Shown: piece by piece, positions 48,502 through 56,365 of the stretch
How positions within the stretch are numbered: the stretch's first letter is position 1
Layout of the letters: each line of letters opens with the position of its first letter
Origin: UBA4644 sp964541085
Lineage (GTDB): Bacteria > Bacillota > Clostridia > Oscillospirales > Butyricicoccaceae
Reading direction: 5' to 3'
DNA length: 64,000 nucleotides
NCBI GenBank assembly: GCA_964541085.1
Contig: CAZIPA010000003.1
Coordinates: 1 to 64,000, forward strand
Translations under genes and position numbers: made by a program
Notes under the pieces: model-generated
The model's input: the letters and a program-made list of their open reading frames with translations, nothing else
The model's database searches: none
Told to the model about the DNA's origin: nothing

Positions 48502-51500
48502 TTATGGCTGCAACAGTACGCCGGTGCCTGTGCGCAGAAACCAGACCCAGGTCTCCGCCACCGGCAGGCCGAACATGGCCTCCGCTGCCTGACGGTACAG
48601 GGACAGCTGCAATGCGTGCTCCCGGGCCTGGGCGGCTTCCTGTCCCGGCTGCACACGGTCGGTTTTGAAATCCACGATGGTCAGCCCCTGCGGCTCAAAC
48701 AGCAGCAGATCCATGGCGCCGTTCAGCAAAATCTGTTCCCCGTCAGGGCCGTTTTGCAGCAGCGTATCCGCATCCAGCAGCACACTGAACTGCTGTTCCC
48801 GCAGCACCCTTTGGGCCGTTTCCATGCGCCGGGCCAGCGGAGACGCGGCAAAGGCAACGATGGGCTCCGGCAGAAGCAGGGTCTGCTGTTCCTCCGTCAG
48901 ATAGCCCGCCGCCCGCAGCCGTGCCGCCTGCTCCAGAACACCCTCCACCGTGCGGCAGGCCGACAGATCCGCCCGGCTCAGCAGCAGATGCATGGCAGTG
49001 CCTCTGGCGGCAGCTTTGGCATCCGGCTGACGCAGGGCCGACGGATGATGATCCCGGACATGGGCCTTTTCCGGACTGCCGAAAATCTCTCCCGTTTCCG
49101 GAATGAGTTTTTTCAGGCCGGTTGGGGTCAGCTTGGAGGGCAGGGCTGCCGCCGCCAGATGGGCATAGTGCTCCCGGCTCTGCCGGGCCAGCGCTTCCAG
49201 CTGCGCAGCTGTCCGGGGTTCCTCTGCCGCACTTTCCGGTTCCTGTCCGGAATGAGATACGGCGGCCTCTTCTCCGGCCTCCTCCAGCTGTTCCGGCCGG
49301 AAGATGGTGCAGATCAGATGCTCCCGCTGTCCGTCGTCCCCCAGCTCCGGCATTTCCGGACACAGGCTCCGCAGAGATTCGCAGGCCGGATGAGTCAGCA
49401 GCGCCGCCAGCAGCCAGTTCATGGCATTGTCCTGAGCCGCAAGCCAGGCCGGTGTGGGTTCGCCGCCGGTCTCCCGGGCGATTTTCTGAATCTGCTTTTC
49501 CAGATTTTTTCGGGACATGACCAGAATCAGCTTTTGCCTTGCCCGGGTCATGGCCACATAAAGCTTGCGAAGCTCTTCACTGCGCAGCTCGTCCCGGGTA
49601 TATGCCACGATGGCCTGCTGAAGCTGGGTGCGATATTCCGCGTGCTCTGCCGGACGGCGCAGCCGAAAGCCGATACCCAGCGCCGGATGAAACATCACCG
49701 GTTTTTTCAGATCGTCGGTGTTGAAGGGCTTGGACAGATCGGGCACGATCACAAAGGGATATTCCAGACCCTTGGAATGATGGATGCTCATCAGCTGTAC
49801 GCCGGTACGCTCTCCCTCCGGCGGCTCCAGATCTCCGTCATCCGCCAGCTTGCGGTCGATCCAGCGGAGAAATGCGCCCAAACCGCCCTCTGCGCCGTCA
49901 AAAGGTCGGGTCAGTTCCTCCAGCCGATGAAGATTTCTCACCCGGGCCGGCCCTTCGTCCAGCGCTGCAAAAATGCTTTCGGCCCCGGTTCGGCTGTAAA
50001 TATGCCGCAGCAGTGCGGAAAGCGGCAGCTCTCTCGCACTTTCGCAGTGTTCCTCCAGCTGGGCAAGAAAGCGGGCGCACAGGGGTTCCTCCTGCCCCAG
50101 CGCATACAGTCCGTCAATGAGGTCCCCGTCTCCCGCCGCCAGGCGCAGCTTTGCCAGCAGATCGGGTGAGGCAAAATACAGCGGAGAACGCAGCACGGAA
50201 ACCAGCGGGATATCCTGCCGCCGGTTCCAGATCAGGCGCAGCAGGGACAGCATCACGGAAATCTCCACCGTGCCGAAAAATGCGCCGCCGCTGCTGCCGC
50301 AGGGAAGCTTTTCCCGCAAAAGCTCCTTTTGATAAATGGGGGCCTTTCCGGAAAAGGAGCTCAGCAGAATGGCCACATCCTCCGGCCGGGCGGGACGCAC
50401 GGTTCCGTCCTTTTCCACAACGCTTTCTTCCTTCAGCAGCCGCCGCACCCGGCGGGCCACCAGTCGGGCCTCCAGTACGCTGCGGTGTTCCTCTGCCAGC
50501 TCGTCGGAGCGCTCGCTGTCATCCAGCAGCAGCACCTCCGAGGGCTCGCAGCCGGGCCGGTTATCGCAGTACAGCCGCTGTTCCTCGTCATAATCCACGC
50601 CGCCGAATCTCCGGGACATCAGCCGGGAAAAGCAGTAGTTGCACAGTTCCAGCACCTCCTGCCGGGAACGGAAGTTCCGGTTCAGGGAAAGTCTGCGGGC
50701 GCCGCCCTCCTGTTCGCTCACAGGGGCAGAACGGCTGTAGCGATCCATGAAAATCGCCGGGTCTGCCAGACGGAAGCCATAAATGCTCTGCTTGACATCT
50801 CCCACATAAAAGGCGCTGTCCTCCTTCTCCTGCCGCAGCATGGAGAAAATGCGCTCCTGTATTTCATTGGTATCCTGATATTCATCCACCAGCAGCTCCC
50901 GGATGCCCTGACGCAGCTCTATGGCCAGCGGCGTAGGCGTGCCGTCCTTCTGCTGAAGCAGGGACAGGGTCAGATGCTCCAGATCGCTGAAATCCAGCAG
51001 ATTTTTCTGCCGCTTCAGCGCCTGATACCGGTCGGTAAACTGCTGGGTCAGACGGCACAGCGCCTCTGCCATGGAGCGGGCTTCCCGGCCCTCGGCCTCG
51101 GCCTGACGCACATCGCTGAAGAAAATCTCCCGCTTCAGCCCGGTGATCTCGGCGGCAAAGCGCTCCCGGCCATCCTTGATCCGCTCCAGAAAAACCTTGT
51201 CCTCATAGCGGCAGGCTGGGAGACGGCCCTTTTCAAAGGTTTCCAGACAGCGGCAGGCGCTGTCCCAGCCCTGCTGAACCGCCTGCTGAAGCCGGGCTCC
51301 AAAGGCGGCATAGCCCTCCAGCAGCGGGCCGTATTTTGCCCAGACCTCTTCTACCTCCCGGGCTTCCTCCAACACACGCTCCAGCAGCTTGCAGGCATGA
51401 TCCAGCCGTTCTCCAGCCATACTGCGAAGGAATTTTCCCCAGCTGCTGTCCTCCGGCCCGCCGGTACACAGGGCCGGCAGCAAAAGCAACAGCTGTTCCG

Positions 51501-52065
51501 GCTCCGGATGACTGCGCAGACGCTCGTAAATGGCCAGCACTGTCTGCTCCAGGATGCGGTCGGAACGGCCATCGGTCAGATTGGCGCACAGGGTGCGAAA
51601 GTCGGAGGCATTCTGAGCATAGGCTTCCTCCAGCACCTGAGAAAGGGCCTGTTCCTTCAGCATGGCGCACTGGGTATCGTCCGCCAGACGGAAATCCGGG
51701 TCGATGCCGCACAGGGAAAAATGCTCCCGCAGCAGGCTCTGGCAAAAGGCATGAACCGTCTGAATCCGACTGGTACCCAGCAGGGCCAGCTGGCGGCGCA
51801 GGGCGCCATGCTCCGGCTGCTCGGCCAGACGGCGGTGAAGCTCTTCGCTGATCTTTGCCCGCATTTCCGCCGCGGCAGCGTTGGTAAAGGTCACCACCAC
51901 CAGCTCGTCCACGCCGCAGGGATGCTCCGGATCGGTAATCAGGGACAACACCCGCTGTACCAGCACTGCCGTTTTTCCGGAACCGGCTGCTGCGGAGACG
52001 ATCAGACTGCTGTTGCGGCAGCAAATCGCCTGTTTCTGTTGGGCTGTAAAGGTAATATCACTCAC
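48502..52065 (-). CDS. addA: AddA helicase/nuclease subunit of the AddAB recombination complex
   Basis: AddAB processes double-strand breaks for RecA loading. The 1187-residue AddA has UvrD-type helicase motifs: motif I VSAAAGSGKTAVLVQRV near residue 25, Ia VVTFTNAAAAEM, II VDEYQDTNEIQ near 395, III YVGDVKQSIYGFRLADP, V MSIHHSKGLEYPFVIV near 755, VI LYVAMTRARQKLI. The C-terminal PD-(D/E)XK nuclease is marked by ILLNGAMDLLLF and LTIVDFKTDRV near 1130. Size is normal. It overlaps addB by four bases (ATGA), as in other Firmicutes. Confidence 0.96.
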   Translation of the reverse strand: MSDITFTAQQKQAICCRNSSLIVSAAAGSGKTAVLVQRVLSLITDPEHPCGVDELVVVTFTNAAAAEMRAKISEELHRRLAEQPEHGALRRQLALLGTSRIQTVHAFCQSLLREHFSLCGIDPDFRLADDTQCAMLKEQALSQVLEEAYAQNASDFRTLCANLTDGRSDRILEQTVLAIYERLRSHPEPEQLLLLLPALCTGGPEDSSWGKFLRSMAGERLDHACKLLERVLEEAREVEEVWAKYGPLLEGYAAFGARLQQAVQQGWDSACRCLETFEKGRLPACRYEDKVFLERIKDGRERFAAEITGLKREIFFSDVRQAEAEGREARSMAEALCRLTQQFTDRYQALKRQKNLLDFSDLEHLTLSLLQQKDGTPTPLAIELRQGIRELLVDEYQDTNEIQERIFSMLRQEKEDSAFYVGDVKQSIYGFRLADPAIFMDRYSRSAPVSEQEGGARRLSLNRNFRSRQEVLELCNYCFSRLMSRRFGGVDYDEEQRLYCDNRPGCEPSEVLLLDDSERSDELAEEHRSVLEARLVARRVRRLLKEESVVEKDGTVRPARPEDVAILLSSFSGKAPIYQKELLREKLPCGSSGGAFFGTVEISVMLSLLRLIWNRRQDIPLVSVLRSPLYFASPDLLAKLRLAAGDGDLIDGLYALGQEEPLCARFLAQLEEHCESARELPLSALLRHIYSRTGAESIFAALDEGPARVRNLHRLEELTRPFDGAEGGLGAFLRWIDRKLADDGDLEPPEGERTGVQLMSIHHSKGLEYPFVIVPDLSKPFNTDDLKKPVMFHPALGIGFRLRRPAEHAEYRTQLQQAIVAYTRDELRSEELRKLYVAMTRARQKLILVMSRKNLEKQIQKIARETGGEPTPAWLAAQDNAMNWLLAALLTHPACESLRSLCPEMPELGDDGQREHLICTIFRPEQLEEAGEEAAVSHSGQEPESAAEEPRTAAQLEALARQSREHYAHLAAAALPSKLTPTGLKKLIPETGEIFGSPEKAHVRDHHPSALRQPDAKAAARGTAMHLLLSRADLSACRTVEGVLEQAARLRAAGYLTEEQQTLLLPEPIVAFAASPLARRMETAQRVLREQQFSVLLDADTLLQNGPDGEQILLNGAMDLLLFEPQGLTIVDFKTDRVQPGQEAAQAREHALQLSLYRQAAEAMFGLPVAETWVWFLRTGTGVLLQP

Positions 52066-55000
52066 AGGCTTTCTCCTTTCTCTCCGGTGTGCTGCGCCTT
52101 TTGCAGCGTCTCCTCTTTCTCCAGTACCGCATGTACCTCCTCCGGTGACAGGGGCGGAAGATAGCGGAGACGATCCTTTTCCATGGTGCTGTCAAAATGA
52201 CAGGCTTCCCGATAATCACAGTATTTGCAGATGCTTTCGTCCCGGCCCATGCGGTAGGGATCGGCCTCAATATCACCGGCGCTCACCTGTCGGGCGATCT
52301 GCCGGAGGATGTCCTCCGTTTTGCGTAAAAGCCGTCCCAGCTGCTGGGCGGAGGCAACGGAGGAGGCCGCTGTAAAGCTTCCGTCCTTTTTGATATCCAC
52401 CGGGAGAAAACGGAAGTTTTTCCCATGCTCCATAGCTTCCAGCAGGTCGCTGTCGTCCCGCACCAGACCGATTCGCCGCAGCTCCCGATCCAGTCGCTCC
52501 CGGAAATGGGCATCGTCCTCTCCCAGCTCCCGGGGCAGGAATGGACTGCGTGCCGGAATATACAGTGCGCCGCAGGGCTCTGCCCGCTCCACTTCCGGAC
52601 CGCCGGAAACCGACTTCAGCCGGGACAGGCCGCTGCGTTCCAGCATCATCAGATACAGGAACATTTGCAGATTCAGTCCGTACAGCACATCGGAAAGGCG
52701 GAAGGCCTTTTTGCCGGTTTTATAATCCACCACCTTCAGATAGAGGGTATCGCCCCGGATATAGCCATCCACCCGGTCGATTTTGCCGCTGACCGTCAGA
52801 GTCACATCCCCCTCCCGGAGAGAAAGAGGCGGCAGATCGCCGTCTTTGCGGCTGAAATTCAGCTCAAAGCACACCGGGCGGAAGTCTCCGGCCAGAATTT
52901 CCTCCCACACATTGCGGACGATCTCACAGGCCAGTCGGCCGGCCTGTTCAAACAGGGCCAGAAACCGGGCGCTGCGCTGGCCGGGTGGCAGCTCCTCCTC
53001 CAGATAACGATTCACATAATGGGCCGCTACCGCCTCGGGTACGCCGTTTTCCATGGAACACAGCTGCTGTATTGCGTGCTCCACCACATAATGGACAAAG
53101 GTTCCCACCTCCGGCGCACCGAATTTTGCCTGACGGCGAGGCTTTGCCGCCAGACCATACTGCATGAAATAGGAAAACCGGCAGGCGGCTACCTTTTCCA
53201 GACGGGAGGCGGTCATGGTCAGCTGTTTTCCATACAGCTGCCGCACCAGCGCAGGGTCCCGCACCGGGCCCCGGGGCGCATGGTCATATTGCCGCAGCTC
53301 GGCCAGAAAGGCGGCCTGCTCCGGCTGGGAGGACACCATGGAAAGTGCCGTTTTTTCGACAGAAGATGTGGCAAGTCCATTCGCTTTACAGGCTGTTTCC
53401 AGCAAGGGTTTTTGCGCAGTCAGACGCAGTGCTTCCAGCGCATTTTCCCGCTGGGGCCGGATGGAATGCAGCTGGGCGATGCGGCGGAAAAGATAGCTCT
53501 GACGGCAGGTGGTTCCGTCTGCCAGCCGCCGGGGGCAGGTCACGGTCAGACTCTCCCCGGGTGTGGAAACTGCCCGGGCTGCGCAGCACTGCTGCTGCCA
53601 GGCTCTGTCCTCGGCCTTTTGGGTCAGCTCAATGCCAAAGCCCTCCAGTGCCGCCCGCTCCCCTTCGCTGATGATGCTCAGACTGGGGGCATCCGGCGGG
53701 AACAGTCCCTCCTGTCCTCCGATGATTACCAGATGCTTCAGCCGCTCCTCCGGCAGGCGCTGAAAGGACACCGCCAGCACGCTGTCCAGCGACGGCGGTA
53801 TGGCGGAAATATCGTATTGCCGCAGCATCAGCTTCAGCAGCTTGAGAAACTCCCGCCGATCCATAGGCACCTGAGCCATAGCGCCGGAAAACTGCTCCAG
53901 CCCGTCCAGAAGAATCTGATACAACTGAGCTGTCTCAGCGGCCTCCCGTCCGTGTCCGGCAAGCTGAAGGGCTTTACAGCGTTCTTCCAGCCGGGCTTCC
54001 AGACCAATCTGTTCAAAATGCTGCTCCATGGCTGCCGCATAATCGCTGCCGCAGACAGCCTTGGAAATCGCCTTTCGGAAGGGCTCCAGCAGCTGGGCCA
54101 CCCTCTCCCGGGTCTCATTGATTTTCGCCAGCAGCGCAGGTTCTCCGGCGGTGGGACGGCCATAGCCACAGGTGGGCTCTGTAAAGGGCGCAAACCAGCG
54201 TTCACCGCGAATCTGCCATTGAAAGCAGTAGTTTTCCAGCCGCTCTACGGCATCCCGTTCCACGCCGCACAAACCGCAGTGCAGCCAGGCAATCACGCTT
54301 TCAAAGGAAAGTCCGTCCTCCAGCGCCTCCAGCGCACCCAGCGCCGCCGCCATGGCGGGCTTTTCCAGCAGGTCGGTTTTTTCGCTGAGAAACAGCGGTA
54401 TTTCATATTTTTCAAAGGCAGCGGAAAGCAGCGGGCCATATTGCTCCAGATCGCCGCACACCACCGCCATCTCCCGCAGACGGACACCGGACAATGCCCG
54501 CTGACGCACCAGCGCCGCCGCCAGCTCACACTCGGATTCCGGGTCAGGAAGGTCGTAAAGGGATATTGCTTTACAGCCCTGCTTTGGCGGGATCTGATAG
54601 TCAAACAGCGCCTCTGCCAACGCACGGATATCGGGATCGCACCCGGTCTCCTCCGGCTCCTGCTGACACAGGCGGGTTTCCCTGCCGTTCCGTTCGGCCA
54701 TCCGCAAAAGCCGCTCCTTTGTCCGGTACTGCTCCCCATACACCAGCCGGTCCTGCCCCAGCAGCAGCGCCGCCGTCATGGTATCCGAGGCCCGCAGCAG
54801 AGCCTCCAGCATGATATATTTCTGGGCGGTGAAGCCCTCAAAGCCAAAGACGAATACCGCCGCGTTTTTTGCGATTCCGCTGGCCTCCAGACGCTCCGCA
54901 GCAAGATCCAGCCGGGCCGCCGGGTCCAGTGTGCCCTGCTGACAGAGGGCCATATACTGGGCATAGATCAGCGCCAGATCGTGCATTTTGGGAGAAATCC

Positions 55001-55415
55001 CCTCCGCCCGCAGCAGCGTCTCCGGCGCGACAGAGCAGGCTTGCAGCTCCTTTGCGGCCTCCATCAGCTTTTCCGTCAGCTGGGGTCTGCCGGCCTTGCG
55101 GTAATATTGCAGTGAGGTCTGCACCGAGGCCAGCGCCCGGTACATGGTCAGCATCTGTCCGCCGCCATCCATGGTGCGGATGTTGCAGCCGGTGGCCTCC
55201 AGCACATCATCCGTCAGCTTGCTGAAAGTGGTCACCTGCGCATATTCTCCCGCCCGGTTGCCGCAATGGGACAGCAGCGCCCGCTCCATCTGGTGTGAGC
55301 TGCTTTCCGGCACCAGCAGCAGAGAGCGCAGCCCCTGCTCTGCCCGCTGCCGAATCTGCTCCAGCAGCGCCCGCTTGCCGTCACTGCCGGGCTGATATGT
55401 GAAAATTGTCAGCAT
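52062..55415 (-). CDS. addB: AddB nuclease subunit of the AddAB recombination complex
   Basis: The 1117-residue protein has an inactive-helicase-like body and a C-terminal nuclease: VTLTVSGKIDRVDGY and VVDYKTGKKAF near residue 880. The iron-sulfur cysteines that staple the nuclease domain are present: AACRFSYFMQYG near 745 and ICKYCDYREACHFD near 1065. The N-terminal Walker A, usually GxxGSGK[ST] in AddB, is here QPGSDGKRALL, without the Ser/Thr. Since ATP hydrolysis by AddB is dispensable in Bacillus, the complex is probably functional. GGAGG precedes the ATG. It is first in the addB-addA operon. Confidence 0.93.
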   Translation of the reverse strand: MLTIFTYQPGSDGKRALLEQIRQRAEQGLRSLLLVPESSSHQMERALLSHCGNRAGEYAQVTTFSKLTDDVLEATGCNIRTMDGGGQMLTMYRALASVQTSLQYYRKAGRPQLTEKLMEAAKELQACSVAPETLLRAEGISPKMHDLALIYAQYMALCQQGTLDPAARLDLAAERLEASGIAKNAAVFVFGFEGFTAQKYIMLEALLRASDTMTAALLLGQDRLVYGEQYRTKERLLRMAERNGRETRLCQQEPEETGCDPDIRALAEALFDYQIPPKQGCKAISLYDLPDPESECELAAALVRQRALSGVRLREMAVVCGDLEQYGPLLSAAFEKYEIPLFLSEKTDLLEKPAMAAALGALEALEDGLSFESVIAWLHCGLCGVERDAVERLENYCFQWQIRGERWFAPFTEPTCGYGRPTAGEPALLAKINETRERVAQLLEPFRKAISKAVCGSDYAAAMEQHFEQIGLEARLEERCKALQLAGHGREAAETAQLYQILLDGLEQFSGAMAQVPMDRREFLKLLKLMLRQYDISAIPPSLDSVLAVSFQRLPEERLKHLVIIGGQEGLFPPDAPSLSIISEGERAALEGFGIELTQKAEDRAWQQQCCAARAVSTPGESLTVTCPRRLADGTTCRQSYLFRRIAQLHSIRPQRENALEALRLTAQKPLLETACKANGLATSSVEKTALSMVSSQPEQAAFLAELRQYDHAPRGPVRDPALVRQLYGKQLTMTASRLEKVAACRFSYFMQYGLAAKPRRQAKFGAPEVGTFVHYVVEHAIQQLCSMENGVPEAVAAHYVNRYLEEELPPGQRSARFLALFEQAGRLACEIVRNVWEEILAGDFRPVCFELNFSRKDGDLPPLSLREGDVTLTVSGKIDRVDGYIRGDTLYLKVVDYKTGKKAFRLSDVLYGLNLQMFLYLMMLERSGLSRLKSVSGGPEVERAEPCGALYIPARSPFLPRELGEDDAHFRERLDRELRRIGLVRDDSDLLEAMEHGKNFRFLPVDIKKDGSFTAASSVASAQQLGRLLRKTEDILRQIARQVSAGDIEADPYRMGRDESICKYCDYREACHFDSTMEKDRLRYLPPLSPEEVHAVLEKEETLQKAQHTGEKGESL

Positions 55416-55454
55416 GGATGCTACCTCCGATGCACAGTGGTTTTTCTGTATTGT

Positions 55455-55484
55455 AGCAGATTCCCCGGCGTTTTTCCATCCCTT
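55455..55484 (-). promoter_or_regulatory. Weak candidate promoter of addB-addA
   Basis: Minus-strand TACAAT, close to 55450-55460, lies 40 bases upstream of addB with TGGAAA at 17 bases. The -35 box is poor and the coordinates are approximate. Confidence 0.35.
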
Positions 55485-55510
55485 CTTCCGGCTGCGCGGC
55501 AGAAAACCCT

Positions 55511-55539
55511 TTGATTTTTCGGCGATTTTCTGTTAAACT
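55511..55539 (+). promoter_or_regulatory. Candidate promoter of the two small genes
   Basis: TTGATT (55511-55516), a 17-base spacer and TAAACT (55534-55539). It would give a leader of about 140 bases before the GTG at 55686, containing a small GTATCC-A-GGATAC hairpin. I see no known leader element in it. Confidence 0.45.
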
Positions 55540-55685
55540 GGTCTCGTATCCAGGATACCATGGGAGTGTATACAGTGCATGGAAGCCGGACAGAACCGCT
55601 GCCGGCAAGGGCCTGATCCACTTATCATCTCTCTGCATCAATGCGGTCGTTCCCCAGGGAGCGGCGCAGAAGGGAGGTGAACTCT

Positions 55686-55934
55686 GTGAAGCGAATCCAG
55701 TCAGCGTGCATCCTGCAAACGCTGGTTTTTTCTCAGAAGGAGGATTCCGGCATGACCCGTCAGCAGCAGCTGAAGGCCAATCACGATGAGATCGCACGCT
55801 ATCAGGCGGCCATGCAGCGCAACCGCACCCGCTATCAGATTCTGGAGGAGATCGAGCAGGAGGACGGTTCGATTCTCGTCCGGGTACGGAAGCAGTACAA
55901 TGATCGGGCGGATGTCAGCGAATATTTTGACTGA
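55686..55934 (+). CDS. Small conserved-looking protein of unknown function
   Basis: This 82-residue hydrophilic protein is not one I can name. Two in-frame starts have excellent ribosome sites: GTG at 55686 with AGGGAGGTG six bases ahead (protein begins KRIQSACILQTLVF) and ATG at 55752 with AAGGAGG about eight bases ahead (60 residues, begins TRQQQLKANHDEIARYQ). The C-terminus ILEEIEQEDGSILVRVRKQYN looks like a folded beta hairpin. It has no signal peptide or membrane helix. It lies 51 bases upstream of the Veg-like gene, probably on one transcript. It is likely real given codon use and both ribosome sites, but the start is open. Confidence 0.65.
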   Translation: MKRIQSACILQTLVFSQKEDSGMTRQQQLKANHDEIARYQAAMQRNRTRYQILEEIEQEDGSILVRVRKQYNDRADVSEYFD

Positions 55935-55985
55935 CCGGACAGCCGCCTCCGGCGGCCCTGTCCCAATGCAGGAAAGGAGCTCCCC

Positions 55986-56234
55986 ATGAATGATATCCGT
56001 GATGTGCAGCAGGTTCGGCAGTATTTGCAGGATCGGCTTCACAGCAACCCACGGCTCCGGATCAATGTCCAGCTGAATCAACCGAAAATCCATCTGACGG
56101 ATGTGGAGGCAACCCTCACCGGCGTTTACGCCCACATTTTTGAGATTGAGGAAACCACCTCCGGCCGAAAGCAGCGGCACACACTGCAATATGCGGATGT
56201 GCTGCTCCGGCACATTGAGCTTCTGGAGGACTGA
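55986..56234 (+). CDS. Veg-like small protein
   Basis: The 82-residue protein resembles Bacillus Veg: a short helical N-terminus (VRQYLQDRLHSNPRLRINVQ), a central strand region ATLTGVYAHIFEIEE and the closing QYADVLLRHIELLED, which parallels the SYADILTETVEL end of Veg. The lysine/arginine-rich GRRK motif of Veg is not seen. Veg stimulates biofilm genes by antagonising SinR in Bacillus; that role is not assumed here. AAAGGAG precedes the ATG. A terminator follows directly. Family call is by eye and moderate. Confidence 0.6.
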   Translation: MNDIRDVQQVRQYLQDRLHSNPRLRINVQLNQPKIHLTDVEATLTGVYAHIFEIEETTSGRKQRHTLQYADVLLRHIELLED

Positions 56235-56241
56235 ATCCCGC

Positions 56242-56274
56242 AGAGCGTTCTGTTGCGGCAGGACGCTCTTTTTT
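56242..56274 (+). terminator. Intrinsic terminator after the Veg-like gene
   Basis: AGAGCGTTCTG, loop TTGCGG, CAGGACGCTCT, then TTTTT. Confidence 0.85.
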
Positions 56275-56294
56275 CATCCTGCGCTTCCCTTTTC

Positions 56295-56323
56295 TTGACC
56301 TGTCGGCAGAATGCGGTTATAAT
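56295..56323 (+). promoter_or_regulatory. Sigma-A promoter of the glycosyltransferase-CsaB fusion gene
   Basis: TTGACC (56295-56300), a 17-base spacer and TATAAT (56318-56323), about 40 bases before the start. Confidence 0.8.
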
Positions 56324-56365
56324 AGAGTTATCTATGGCAATTTCACAGTGATCCGGAGGACTGTT

